Positions 33,375-41,578 of a DNA stretch of 64,000 nt are shown here, piece by piece. Origin of the DNA: Streptomyces sp. PT12 (GTDB lineage: Bacteria > Actinomycetota > Actinomycetes > Streptomycetales > Streptomycetaceae). Below the pieces are notes generated by a model. It was not told the DNA's origin, did no database searches, and saw only the letters and a list, made by a program, of their open reading frames with translations. The DNA is taken from positions 1-64,000 of the forward strand of contig NZ_QEST01000177.1 of NCBI RefSeq assembly GCF_003311645.1, in the 5' to 3' direction. The position numbers and the translations under genes were made by a program. Each line of letters starts with the position of its first letter. The first letter of the stretch is position 1.

Positions 33375-34115
33375 GTGCAACCCGCCGAGTCTCCCTCACG
33401 CGTGCGGCGCCTCCTGGCCGCCGCCATGCCCCGCATGCCCCGCATGCCCCGCATGCCGCGCACCGTTCGCGGCAAGCGCCGGGCGCTCCAGGCGTTCATG
33501 CTGCTCACCGTCGCCGCGCTGCTGCCGTCCGCGTGGCTCCACATGACCACCGACGGGCGCGTGCACGCGGTGGGGAGCGCGCCCTCCGCGCCCGTGACCG
33601 TCGTCTTCGGCGCGGGCCTGCGCCAGGACGGCGAGCCGAGCCAGTGGCTCGCCCACCGCCTCGACACCGCGGCCGAGCTATACCACTCCGGGCGCACCCG
33701 CGCCCTCCTCGTCACCGGCGACAACAGCACGGACGACTACAACGAGCCTGACGCCATGCGGCGTTACCTGATCGAGACCAGCGGCATCCCCGCCGACCGC
33801 GTCGTCACCGACTACGCGGGTTTCAACACATGGAACTCCTGCGCCCGCGCCCGCTCCGTCTTCGGCGTCACCGACGCGCTGCTGGTCTCCCAGGAGTTCC
33901 ACATACGCAGGGCGCTCGCGCTGTGCGACGCCGCGGGGATCGACGCCCACGGGGTCGGCGTGCCCGAGCGCCTCAGCGGCGTCTGGATCTTCAGCACCCT
34001 GCGCGAGATGGCCGGTGCGGTCACGGCTGCATTCCAAGCCGCGTTCACGCCGTCCCCCGACTTCCCCGGGCCCAGGGAGACCAGCTTGGATGAGATCCTG
34101 TCGGAAGCGTCCTGA
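33375..34115 (+). CDS. YdcF/SanA (DUF218) family membrane-associated protein
   Basis: About 246 residues from GTG 33375; a start at one of the in-frame ATGs from 33426 is also possible. The N-terminus contains a 9-bp tandem repeat giving PRMPRMPRMPR and then one membrane anchor (LQAFMLLTVAALLPSAWL). The DUF218 domain follows: VTVVFGAGLRQDGEPSQWLAHRLDTAAELYHSGR, LLVTGDNSTDDYNEPDAMRRYLIETSGIP, VTDYAGFNTWNSC and SQEFHIRRALALCDAAGIDA. This is the SanA (vancomycin-sensitivity) branch, with a role in envelope integrity. One anchor and an extracytoplasmic domain are expected. Confidence 0.85.
   Translation: MQPAESPSRVRRLLAAAMPRMPRMPRMPRTVRGKRRALQAFMLLTVAALLPSAWLHMTTDGRVHAVGSAPSAPVTVVFGAGLRQDGEPSQWLAHRLDTAAELYHSGRTRALLVTGDNSTDDYNEPDAMRRYLIETSGIPADRVVTDYAGFNTWNSCARARSVFGVTDALLVSQEFHIRRALALCDAAGIDAHGVGVPERLSGVWIFSTLREMAGAVTAAFQAAFTPSPDFPGPRETSLDEILSEAS
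33425..33460. repeat. 9-bp coding repeat (PRM units)
   Basis: Three perfect copies and one variant of CATGCCCCG in frame near the start of the SanA-like gene. Each copy offers an ATG, so the initiating codon cannot be told from sequence. Confidence 0.85.
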
Positions 34116-34304
34116 CGGAAGAAGGCCCGAAGGACACCGACCCGGCCTTGGCCCGCACCGGCCGGTTCCCAGGAGTTCACCCCGCGGATACCTCGACGCG
34201 GCGGCCTGTTGGCCCCAGGCGGCTAGAAGTGCCCGAGCAACGGACTCCGGAGCCAGGTCCGGCGCCGGCGCTGCCACGCCTGTACCGACCAGCGATCGGA
34301 TCCC

Positions 34305-35423
34305 ATGCCCAGCAACAGCGCACCCCTAGCGACCCCGGAGACCGGCGCGCCCACCGACAAGGACACGCTCGCACCGGTCCCCAAGCCCCACGCCTCCGCC
34401 CCGGTCAACGAGCACCGGTTCGACATCGACCTGATGCGGCTCATCTGCTCGTGCGCCGTCATCCTCGGCCATGTCGCGGGCGCGTTCATCCTCGCCGTCG
34501 ACCGCGAGGAGGAGAACGGTCCGAGCGCGTACTGGGCGGGCCACATAGCCGACGGGCTCAACCAGTTCGCGGTCCCGATGTTCTTCGCCATGGCGGGCTG
34601 GGCCGCGCTGATGGGCGCCCCGCCCCGGGACAGCGCCCGCATGTGGCAGCGGATCATCCGCAACGGGCTCCCGCTGTACGTCTGGACGGCCGCCTATCTC
34701 GCCTGGGCCTGGCTGCGCGACACCAACGACCGGCCGATGACCGAGCTCGGCGTGGACGCGATCTTCGGCTCGGTGCAGCCCGCGTACCACCTGTGGTTCC
34801 TGTACGCGTACATCCCGATCATCATGGCCCTCGGGTTCGTCGTCCTGATCCGCTCGGGCCAGCGCCCCTGGGGCCTGGGCGTCGCGCTGCTCGTCGTGGC
34901 GACGCTGCCGCACATCCTCGCCACCGTGAGCGAGTTCACCGGCTGGTCGGCGCCGCCGGTCGGCTGGGGCTTCGGCACCTACTCCGTGGCCTACGCCGTG
35001 ATCGGCGCCATGCTGTTCGCGCTGCCAGGCGGCCTCTCCCGGCGCGGCCGCTGGCTGATGGTCCCGCTGATAGTCGTCTCCGGCATCGGCGCCGTCTACT
35101 GGGACACCCAGGTCCACTACGTCATCCCCAACGCGCACCCGTTTGTCGCGATCCTCACCTTCAGCCTGCTGATGCTGGTCAGCCGCGTGCGCGTCCCCGA
35201 GCGGTGGCGCCCGCGCCTGACGAAGCTCGCCGCGGCGGCGATGGGCGCGTACATGGTGCATGTGTTCTTCGTCGAGGAGCTGGTCAAGCGCTGGGTCGAC
35301 GCCGACGGCGGCCCGCTCGTCTCGGGCGGGATGCTGCTCGCGATGTTCGCCATGACCACCGTGCTGTCCTACGGCGTCAGCCTGCTGTGGGGGAAGCTGG
35401 GGCTGCGCCGGTGGCTGGGCTGA
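34305..35423 (+). CDS. Acyltransferase 3 family membrane protein
   Basis: A 372-residue polytopic membrane acyltransferase (O-acetyltransferase type). The family start FDIDLMRLICSCAVILGHVAGAF carries the conserved Arg and the catalytic His of the first span. About ten spans follow, among them VPMFFAMAGWAALMG, HLWFLYAYIPIIMALGFVVL and MGAYMVHVFFVEELV. The first about 35 residues are a Pro/Ala-rich cytoplasmic tail. Members O-acylate sugars, antibiotics or peptidoglycan at the membrane. Its last 13 bases overlap the PrmC-like gene. Confidence 0.88.
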   Translation: MPSNSAPLATPETGAPTDKDTLAPVPKPHASAPVNEHRFDIDLMRLICSCAVILGHVAGAFILAVDREEENGPSAYWAGHIADGLNQFAVPMFFAMAGWAALMGAPPRDSARMWQRIIRNGLPLYVWTAAYLAWAWLRDTNDRPMTELGVDAIFGSVQPAYHLWFLYAYIPIIMALGFVVLIRSGQRPWGLGVALLVVATLPHILATVSEFTGWSAPPVGWGFGTYSVAYAVIGAMLFALPGGLSRRGRWLMVPLIVVSGIGAVYWDTQVHYVIPNAHPFVAILTFSLLMLVSRVRVPERWRPRLTKLAAAAMGAYMVHVFFVEELVKRWVDADGGPLVSGGMLLAMFAMTTVLSYGVSLLWGKLGLRRWLG

Positions 35424-36208
35424 GGGAGGCCGCCGCGCGGCTGCGCGCCGCGGGCTGCGTCTTCGCCGATGAGGAGGCGCGGCTGCTGATCGAGGAGGCC
35501 CGCACGCCCGAGCGGCTCGCCACCCTGGTCGAGCGGCGGGCGGCGGGCCACCCCCTGGAACAGGTCCTGGGCTGGGCCGCGTTCCACGGCCTGCGGATCG
35601 CCGTCGAGCCGGGGGTGTTCGTGCCAAGGCGCCGCACGGAGGCGCTTGTGGACCGCGCGATCGCGCTGGCCCCCGAGCGCCCGGTGATCGTGGACCTGTG
35701 CTGCGGCTCGGGCGCCATCGCCGCGGCCCTGGCCGCCGCGCTCACCCCCCGCGAGCTGCACGCGGCCGACCGCGACCCCGCGGCGGTCCGCTGCGCCCGC
35801 CGCAACCTCGCCGCCACCGGCGCCCAGGTCCACCAGGGCGACCTGTTCGCCGCCCTCCCACGGACGCTGCGCGGCCGGATCGACATCCTGACGGCCAACG
35901 TCCCCTATGTCCCCACCGCGAACATCCCCCTGCTCCCCGCCGAGGCCCGCGACCACGAGCCCCACCCCACGCTGGACGGCGGCCCGGACGGCCTGGCGAT
36001 CCTGCGCCGCGTGATGGCCGAGGCGCCCGCCTGGCTCTCCCCGACGGGCCACGCCCTGACCGAGACGGCCCCGGCCCAGGCCGAGGAGGCGGCGCGAGCG
36101 ATCAGGGCGGCGGGCCTGACCCCGACGGTGACGACCGTGCGGGACACAGCGACCACGGTGATCGACTGCTGCGCGATGACGCTGCGCTGGCCAGCACGTC
36201 GCGCCTGA
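35411..36208 (+). CDS. PrmC/HemK-like N5-glutamine methyltransferase homologue
   Basis: A 265-residue SAM methyltransferase. GTG 35411 lies inside the end of the acyltransferase gene (13-bp overlap) and is chosen because the PrmC-type N-terminal helices begin there (LREAAARLRAAGCVFADEEARLL). The VPRRRTEALVDRAIAL segment and SAM loop VIVDLCCGSGAIAAALAA are standard. The catalytic NPPY motif of release-factor methylases is changed to NVPYVP. A DGGPDGLAILRRV segment follows, as in PrmC. The changed motif suggests a paralogue rather than the housekeeping enzyme, which normally sits beside prfA. Confidence 0.85.
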   Translation: MAGLREAAARLRAAGCVFADEEARLLIEEARTPERLATLVERRAAGHPLEQVLGWAAFHGLRIAVEPGVFVPRRRTEALVDRAIALAPERPVIVDLCCGSGAIAAALAAALTPRELHAADRDPAAVRCARRNLAATGAQVHQGDLFAALPRTLRGRIDILTANVPYVPTANIPLLPAEARDHEPHPTLDGGPDGLAILRRVMAEAPAWLSPTGHALTETAPAQAEEAARAIRAAGLTPTVTTVRDTATTVIDCCAMTLRWPARRA

Positions 36209-36703
36209 ACGCACGGTGACACGGTGCACCCGGGCTGGCCGCCCGGGCCGCCGCTGCGTTGCGCGCCGGGACGCGCCGGGTTGACGTGCACCGGGCCGTT
36301 GGCCCGGCCCCCCACCGCGTGGCGGCGTGTCGCGGCACTGGTCAGTGGCGCGGGCCGCTGCCCGCGTGTGCCGTGGCCAAGTGGCGTGCCGCTGCGTGGT
36401 GTTGCTTCGCGCGTGGCGCAGTGCCGGGCGGGTGGTTCGGGTGGGCGTGGCGCTGGGGCGTTGTCTTGTGCGCGGGGCGTGCGTGCCCGTTGGCGCGGTG
36501 CCACGCCCCGTGGTGTGCTGCCGCCCGTGCGTCGTGTCGGGCCGTTGCCCGCGTGTGCCGCGCGCAGCACCGGGGCGCCGCGGCGCAGCGGCGCACCGGG
36601 ACGGGCCGACGGTTCCTCGACCGGTGTGGAGCGCCGTGGGCGCGCTGCCCGGCGCGGCGCAACCCCAACGTGCAGGCCAGCGCAGCGACGCCCGCGCAGC
36701 GTT
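36209..36703. other. 495-bp interval without a convincing gene
   Basis: Extremely GC-rich with many TGCGC/CGTGTGCC words and Cys/Arg-rich accidental frames on both strands. No frame shows codon bias or a known motif. The right end holds GGCCAGCGCAGCG, also found twice at 12390-12440. No hairpin terminator as strong as those elsewhere was seen. It may be the decayed remains of genes between the PrmC-like gene and the glycosyltransferase operon. Confidence 0.5.
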
Positions 36704-38113
36704 TCACTTGTTCCGGAGCGTCGCCTTGCGCACCTTTCGGGCGATTCTCAGGGCCGCGCTTCCGCCCGGGAGTTGGCGGGTGATTCCCGAGGCGAAGCCG
36801 CCAGGGAGGGCCAGGGCCGTCAGGCGGGCGCGTTTGAAGTAGCGGCGGGTGGAGTCGTTCAGGTTGGCGTCAAGCCATGCCTCGGCCTCGCCGCGCAGGC
36901 CGGGGTTCGTCTTGGCCTGCATGCAGAAGCCGACCGTGCGCACCAGCGGCTCCACCGAAGCGGCGGCGTCGGGGCGTCGCGTGACGACCTCGCCAGCCCT
37001 CGGATTCTCCCGCTCCAGGTCGGGGACCAGCGCGTCGACGATGGTGAGCGGGATGCGGTTGCTGTTCTGGTAGGGCTTGATCTTCTCCAGCAGCTGCCCC
37101 GTCCCGACGCGCGCGATCGGCACCCCGTAGTACACCGAGGCCGTCAGCATCGCCGTCGAGAAGCAGCCCACGACAAGGCCGGGGTCGAGGTGGTCGAAGA
37201 CCGTCTCCGCCAGCATCGGGGTGTCGAGGACGGTCAGCCGGACGCCCGCCTCGGCCGCCGCCTTCTCCAGCACGCGCGAGTACTGCGCGGGCGCCGTCGG
37301 GTGCGGCTTGAACACCACCGTGCGGAACCCCGCCGCCGCCGCCCCGCGCAGCATCCGCTCGTGCAGGGCCTCCTCCTCGCGCACGCTGAGGATGTCGATC
37401 GCCGCGAGGTACTGGCCGAGGATCACCGCCGGCTTCCCCTCGGGGACGCCGTCCGCGTCGGGGGCCACCGCGGGCTCGTGCTGCGCGCTGATCTCGTCGA
37501 GGACCGCGCGGAAGGCGTCGTTCGGCACGACCTCGGCGGGCACGTGGTGCTCGGCGAGCAGCAAAGGGCGGAGCCCCGGCACCAGATCGAGGTGCAGCAG
37601 CCGCTGGATGCGGATCGACGTGTCGGGGGGCAGCCGGTCGCGCGTCGGCCCGTAGCTCATCAGCCCGTCCGCGTACACGTGCACATCGGCGTTCGCGAAG
37701 ATCGTCGCGAGCGCCGCCGCTGGCTTGGCGTGCACCGACTCGACGGCCAGCTCGACCGGCCCTTCGCCGAGCCCCCACCAGTGGCGCAGCAGCCGCTCCC
37801 ACAGGGGCGAGTCACGGTCGGCCGGGCCCCAGTCGCTGGGGTGGTGCGGGCTGATGGTGGCGTTCCAGTCGACGACCTGGTCGAACCGCGCCGCGATCCG
37901 GCCCCACCCGGTCATCTCGTCGATGCCGGACGCGGTCTCGGGGATCGCGGCGTTGTTCGACACCAGGAGCACGCGGTGCGCCGAGCCGCCGGGGCCGAAC
38001 TGCCCGGCGTCGAGCGCCGCGGCCAGCGTGGCCGCGCCGTAGAGCGTGGAGACCTCGAAGATCTGGATCAGCTTGTCGTCGTGCGGGGTGTGCGGGGTGT
38101 TCCCAACGCCCAT
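36704..38113 (-). CDS. Alpha-2,8-polysialyltransferase-family glycosyltransferase
   Basis: A 469-residue cytoplasmic protein of the POLYST/capsule-type glycosyltransferase family. N-terminal IFEVSTLYGAATLAAALDAG is the family start. The nucleotide-sugar-binding half contains VVFKPHPTAPAQYSRVLEKAA (HP motif near residue 275) and GCFSTAMLTASVYYGVPIARVG (S/T motif near 320), the catalytic and donor-binding signatures of bacterial polysialyltransferases. ATG 38113 lies 4 bp after the GT2 stop. In streptomycetes such genes build teichulosonic or sialic-acid-like cell-wall polymers; the sugar here is not known. No neuA/neuB-type genes are in the window. Confidence 0.82.
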   Translation of the reverse strand: MGVGNTPHTPHDDKLIQIFEVSTLYGAATLAAALDAGQFGPGGSAHRVLLVSNNAAIPETASGIDEMTGWGRIAARFDQVVDWNATISPHHPSDWGPADRDSPLWERLLRHWWGLGEGPVELAVESVHAKPAAALATIFANADVHVYADGLMSYGPTRDRLPPDTSIRIQRLLHLDLVPGLRPLLLAEHHVPAEVVPNDAFRAVLDEISAQHEPAVAPDADGVPEGKPAVILGQYLAAIDILSVREEEALHERMLRGAAAAGFRTVVFKPHPTAPAQYSRVLEKAAAEAGVRLTVLDTPMLAETVFDHLDPGLVVGCFSTAMLTASVYYGVPIARVGTGQLLEKIKPYQNSNRIPLTIVDALVPDLERENPRAGEVVTRRPDAAASVEPLVRTVGFCMQAKTNPGLRGEAEAWLDANLNDSTRRYFKRARLTALALPGGFASGITRQLPGGSAALRIARKVRKATLRNK

Positions 38114-38117
38114 GGAT

Positions 38118-39083
38118 TCAGGCCGCCTTCCGTACCCGGCCGAGCAACCGCCTGAGCACTCTCCCGCGCTCGTCGCCCATGGCCACCAGTGTCCGCTCGA
38201 GCAGCTGCGGCGGGAAGCGCCGCAGCGCCGCCGTCGACTCCTGCTTCAACCGCCGTGCCGCGTCGGGCTCGTAGCGCTCGGCGTTCGCGGCGTGGAAGGC
38301 GATCATGGCACAGTACGTCCTGACGATCTTCGGCAGGAAGCGCTCCGACTCCCTGTCCCTCATGACCTCTTCGAGGATGAGGTCGTGGGCGGGGAGGAAG
38401 TCGAGCTGCCTGTCGTCCCGTATCTGGGTCAACGACGTGGTGACGCCGCGCCGGTAGAACATCCCGAGCAGCCCCACCGAGGCGAACGACGTCGCGCGCA
38501 GCTGGAGCTGCCAGCAGAACACCCGGTCCTCGGCGGTGCGCAGGTGCGTCTGGAAGCGCAGCCCGTCGTCGAACAGCGAGCGCCGGTACGCGCCCGCCCA
38601 CACGAACGGGTAGTCCACCATCGTCTTGCGGTCGGCGGGCGCGATCGCGTCGCGCGGGCTGATCGCCACCCCGCGCCGGGGCGCGGGGGCGCGGACCACG
38701 GTGCGCCGCTTCCCGTTCGACTGCACATGGTCGGTGCGCACATAGTCGCAGTCGATCGACTCGGCGGCCGCCGTGAGCTGGTCCAGATAGCCGGGCGCGT
38801 ACCAGTCGTCACCGTCGAGGAACGTGAGGTAGTCGCCGCGGGCGGCCTCGATCCCGGTGTTCCGCGCGTGGGAGATGCCCAGGTTGGTGTCGTGCCTGAT
38901 CACTCTCGCCTGCGGGAGCTTCCCCTCTGCTCGCCCCAGGATCTCGCCCGTGGCGTCCGTGGACCGGTCGTCGACCAGGATGAACTCCGTGTCGGGCCCC
39001 GCGTTTCTCTCCAGGCTCCGCAGGGTGGTGGGGACGAAGTCCGCAACGTTGTGGCAGGCGACGATGACTGAGAGCTTGGGCAC
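38118..39083 (-). CDS. Family 2 glycosyltransferase
   Basis: A 321-residue GT-A fold transferase. GTG 39083 begins the family pattern PKLSVIVACHNVADFVPTTLRSL. The donor-site ILVDDRSTDAT, GISHARNTGIEAARGDYLTFLDGDDWY (metal-binding DxD as DGD) and a later FQTHLRTAEDRVFCWQL (catalytic base region, ED) are all present. It is co-directional with and 4 bp from the polysialyltransferase-like gene, so one operon makes a cell-surface polymer. A promoter candidate lies 60-88 bp upstream. No membrane spans are present, so it acts on the cytoplasmic face. Confidence 0.9.
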   Translation of the reverse strand: MPKLSVIVACHNVADFVPTTLRSLERNAGPDTEFILVDDRSTDATGEILGRAEGKLPQARVIRHDTNLGISHARNTGIEAARGDYLTFLDGDDWYAPGYLDQLTAAAESIDCDYVRTDHVQSNGKRRTVVRAPAPRRGVAISPRDAIAPADRKTMVDYPFVWAGAYRRSLFDDGLRFQTHLRTAEDRVFCWQLQLRATSFASVGLLGMFYRRGVTTSLTQIRDDRQLDFLPAHDLILEEVMRDRESERFLPKIVRTYCAMIAFHAANAERYEPDAARRLKQESTAALRRFPPQLLERTLVAMGDERGRVLRRLLGRVRKAA

Positions 39084-39142
39084 CGGATTTCCAGGGGCAG
39101 TGAGCAGGACAGGCACGACCGTAAACACGCGACCAGCGAGTC

Positions 39143-39171
39143 AGGATACGCGCGGGTGACCGCGTGGTAAA
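39143..39171 (-). promoter_or_regulatory. Candidate housekeeping promoter of the glycan operon
   Basis: On the reverse strand, TTTACC (39171-39166) and TATCCT (39148-39143) are separated by exactly 17 bp, about 60 bp before the GT2 start. The elements and spacing fit sigma-HrdB-type promoters. Confidence 0.5.
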
Positions 39172-39337
39172 CGCTGCCTTTACGCTCGGTGAGATCACGT
39201 CATCCAGCCGCTGACACGTCACCCTCCAGCGTGCCGGACGACGCGACGTTCCCGCGGTGTTCCCGCGATGGCCGCAACCCCCTGGCCGCCCGACGAGTCA
39301 AACACGCCGACGGTGAGACGACTCACGGGGGGTGCGC

Positions 39338-39430
39338 ATGCGCAACGTCATGGCCGCGCTCGGCGCGCTCGCGCTGACGGGAGCGGCCGTCGCTCTCGGG
39401 GGCCGCGCCCGTCCGGGCAGGGCTCAGTGA
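39338..39430 (+). CDS. Possible 30-residue hydrophobic small protein
   Basis: From ATG 39338, preceded by GGGGGGTG, the product reads MRNVMAALGALALTGAAVALG followed by GRARPGRAQ. It is a single hydrophobic helix with a basic tail, like the 30-40-residue membrane micro-proteins frequent in streptomycetes. Its stop overlaps the convergent MBL gene. It is small enough to arise by chance; the ribosome site and sharp amphipathic division argue for a gene. Confidence 0.4.
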   Translation: MRNVMAALGALALTGAAVALGGRARPGRAQ

Positions 39431-40053
39431 CCGCGGGCGATCCACGCGTCGAGGTGGGGGGCCTCGTCGCCGACCGTCGTGTCGTCCCCGTGACCGGGGC
39501 GGACCACGGTGCCGGGCGCGAGGCTCAGCAGCTTCCCCTCGATCGACCGGATGATCGTGGGGAAGTCGGAGAACGAACGCCCCGTGGCCCCCGGGCCGCC
39601 CGCGAAGAGCGTGTCCCCGGTGAACACCGTCCCGAGCGCGGGCGCGTACAGGCACACCGCGCCCGGCGCGTGCCCCGGCGTGTGCAGCACGGTGAGCGCC
39701 GTGCCCGCGACGGTGATCACCTGCCCGTCGGCCAGCTCCCCGTCCGGGGCGCGGTCCGGGTGCGTCAGCTTCCACAGCGGCAGGTCGTCCGGGTGCAGCA
39801 GAACGGGCGCGCCGGTGCGTTCGGCGAGCGCGGGGGCGGCGCCCACGTGGTCGTTGTGCGCGTGCGTGCTCACGATGGCGATCAGCCGCCGTTCGCCCAG
39901 CGCCTCGGCGATCGCGTCGGCGTCGTGTGCCGCGTCGATGACGACGGCCTCGGCGTCGTCGCCCACGATCCACACGTTGTTGTCGACGTCCCACACGCCG
40001 CCGTCGAGCGCGAACGTGCCCGATGTGACGACGCGTTCGATCCGCGCGGCCAT
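39424..40053 (-). CDS. MBL-fold metallohydrolase, partner of MscR
   Basis: A 209-residue metallo-beta-lactamase-fold hydrolase of glyoxalase-II type. The zinc motif is STHAHNDHVG (HxHxDH), with further ligands HTPGHAPG and the Asp of VFTGDTLF, and the last His in VVRPGHGDDT. ATG 40053 overlaps the TGA of mscR by one base (TGATG), so the proteins are made together. In actinomycetes this pair detoxifies formaldehyde: the dehydrogenase makes S-formylmycothiol and the hydrolase is thought to release formate and mycothiol. That step is inferred from context. Confidence 0.9.
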   Translation of the reverse strand: MAARIERVVTSGTFALDGGVWDVDNNVWIVGDDAEAVVIDAAHDADAIAEALGERRLIAIVSTHAHNDHVGAAPALAERTGAPVLLHPDDLPLWKLTHPDRAPDGELADGQVITVAGTALTVLHTPGHAPGAVCLYAPALGTVFTGDTLFAGGPGATGRSFSDFPTIIRSIEGKLLSLAPGTVVRPGHGDDTTVGDEAPHLDAWIARGH

Positions 40054-41150
40054 CACAGCACCACCACCGAGCGCAGCACGTCGCCCGCGTGCATGCGGTC
40101 GAACGCCGCCTCCACGTCGTCGAGCCCGACCGTCTCGCTGACGAACGCGTCCAGGTCCAGGCGCCCCTGAAGATAGAGGTCGATCAGCATCGGGAAGTCC
40201 CGCGACGGCAGGCAGTCGCCGTACCACGACGACGTGAGCGCGCCGCCGCGGCCGAACACGTCGAGCAGCGGCAGCTCGAGCGTCATCTCGGGCGTCGGCA
40301 CCCCGACGAGCACGACCGTTCCAGCCAGGTCGCGGGCGTAGAACGCCTGCCGGTACGTCTCGGGGCGGCCCACCGCCTCGATCACCACGTCCGCGCCGAA
40401 GCCCCCGGTCAGCTCGCGCACCGCCTCGACCGGGTCGGCCTCGGCCGCGTTGACCGTGTGGGTGGCGCCGAGGCGCAGCGCCGTCTCCAGCTTGCGCGGG
40501 TCGATGTCGACCCCGATGATCCGCGCGGCGCCCGCGAGCCTTGCGCCCATGATCGCCGCGTCGCCGACGCCGCCGCAGCCGATGACGGCGACGCTGTCGC
40601 CGCGCCCCACGCCCCCGGTGTTGATCGCCGCGCCGATGCCCGCCATGACGCCGCAGCCCAGCAGCCCGGCCGCGGCAGGGGACGCGGCCTGGTCCACCTT
40701 GGTGCACTGCCCCGCCGCGACCAGCGTCTTCTCGGCGAACGCGCCGATGCCGAGCGCGGGGGACAGCTCCGTCCCGTCGGTCAGGGTCATGCGCTGGGTG
40801 GCGTTGTGGGTGTTGAAGCAGTACTGCGGCCTGCCGCGCAGACACGCCCGGCACAGGCCGCAGACCGCGCGCCAGTTGAGGATCACGAAGTCGCCGGGCG
40901 CGACGTCGGCCACGCCGTCGCCGACCGCCTCGACGACCCCCGCGGCCTCGTGGCCCAGGAGAAACGGGAACTCGTCGTTGATACCGCCCTGCTTGTAGTG
41001 CAGGTCGGTGTGGCACACGCCGCAGGTCCGCACCTGCACCAGCGCCTCGCCGGGCCCGGGCTCTGGGACCAGGATGGTCTCCACCCGCACCGGCTCGTTC
41101 TTGCCTGGTGCGATGACGCCACGTACCTCATGACGTACGTCGTGTGCCAT
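40053..41150 (-). CDS. mscR: S-(hydroxymethyl)mycothiol dehydrogenase (mycothiol-dependent formaldehyde dehydrogenase)
   Basis: A 365-residue zinc alcohol dehydrogenase of class III type. Catalytic zinc ligands are in [10 protein letters not shown] and [14 protein letters not shown], the structural zinc in [15 protein letters not shown], and the NAD loop in [17 protein letters not shown]. Residues around [31 protein letters not shown] match the mycothiol-specific branch. ACGAGGAGAACG precedes ATG 41150. It oxidises the spontaneous adduct of formaldehyde and mycothiol with NAD. Coupled to the MBL hydrolase. Confidence 0.9.
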   Translation of the reverse strand: MAHDVRHEVRGVIAPGKNEPVRVETILVPEPGPGEALVQVRTCGVCHTDLHYKQGGINDEFPFLLGHEAAGVVEAVGDGVADVAPGDFVILNWRAVCGLCRACLRGRPQYCFNTHNATQRMTLTDGTELSPALGIGAFAEKTLVAAGQCTKVDQAASPAAAGLLGCGVMAGIGAAINTGGVGRGDSVAVIGCGGVGDAAIMGARLAGAARIIGVDIDPRKLETALRLGATHTVNAAEADPVEAVRELTGGFGADVVIEAVGRPETYRQAFYARDLAGTVVLVGVPTPEMTLELPLLDVFGRGGALTSSWYGDCLPSRDFPMLIDLYLQGRLDLDAFVSETVGLDDVEAAFDRMHAGDVLRSVVVL

Positions 41151-41240
41151 GAACGTTCTCCTCGTGTCCGGTCCCGATCAGCCGGTCGCCATTCTCGGGC
41201 GTGACGGCACGAACCGTCCACATCCGGGTACTCGCGGGCC

Positions 41241-41543
41241 ATGTCGACGAACAAGCCTTCACGCGAGCCCGCCTCGTCCACCGAGCCCGCCTCGTCCACC
41301 GGGCCCGCCTCGTCCACCGGGCCCACCGGGCCCGCCGTTGAACGGCCCGCGCGCCGGGTCGCGCAGGAGCGCGGTGGGCCGCTGCTGATCGAGGGGCCCG
41401 TGGAGTTCCGGCACGAGGACGGCACGACGACCCGTTCGGACCGCCCGGTCGTGGCGCTGTGCACGTGCCGCCGCAGCAAGCACTTCCCGTTCTGCGACAC
41501 GAGCCACCGCCCGCGCCGACGCGACAGCCGACGCGACAGCTGA
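41241..41543 (+). CDS. CDGSH iron-sulfur domain protein
   Basis: A 100-residue protein. The C-terminal half carries the [2Fe-2S] motif CTCRRSKHFPFCDTSH (Cys3-His ligation, C-x-C-x8-9-FCDxxH). The N-terminal half is a Pro/Ser/Thr spacer made of three 18-bp repeats (EPASSTGPASST). The C-terminus ends RRDSRRDS, itself a 12-bp DNA duplication beside the stop. Gene pairs of CDGSH with a haem-oxygenase-like diiron protein, as here, recur in streptomycetes. The electron-transfer role is inferred from the cluster. Confidence 0.88.
   Translation: MSTNKPSREPASSTEPASSTGPASSTGPTGPAVERPARRVAQERGGPLLIEGPVEFRHEDGTTTRSDRPVVALCTCRRSKHFPFCDTSHRPRRRDSRRDS
41271..41333. repeat. 18-bp coding repeat in the CDGSH gene
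   Basis: Three copies of GCCTCGTCCACCGGGCCC (first with A for G at one site) and a half copy. They encode the disordered N-terminal spacer. Confidence 0.88.
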
Positions 41544-41578
41544 ACGGCGCGCGCGCCGGGCGCGTGCGCGGGAGCGCG

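Noticed and set aside
36259-36842. Two overlapping forward frames of 171-174 codons, rich in Cys and Arg
   Set aside because: Composition follows the GC-rich words of the DNA, there is no codon bias or motif, and neither has a ribosome site. Treated as chance frames in a gene-free interval.
41515-41543. 12-bp duplication as a mobile-element target site
   Set aside because: Tandem, in frame, and at a gene end like other slippage repeats here; no element lies between the copies.
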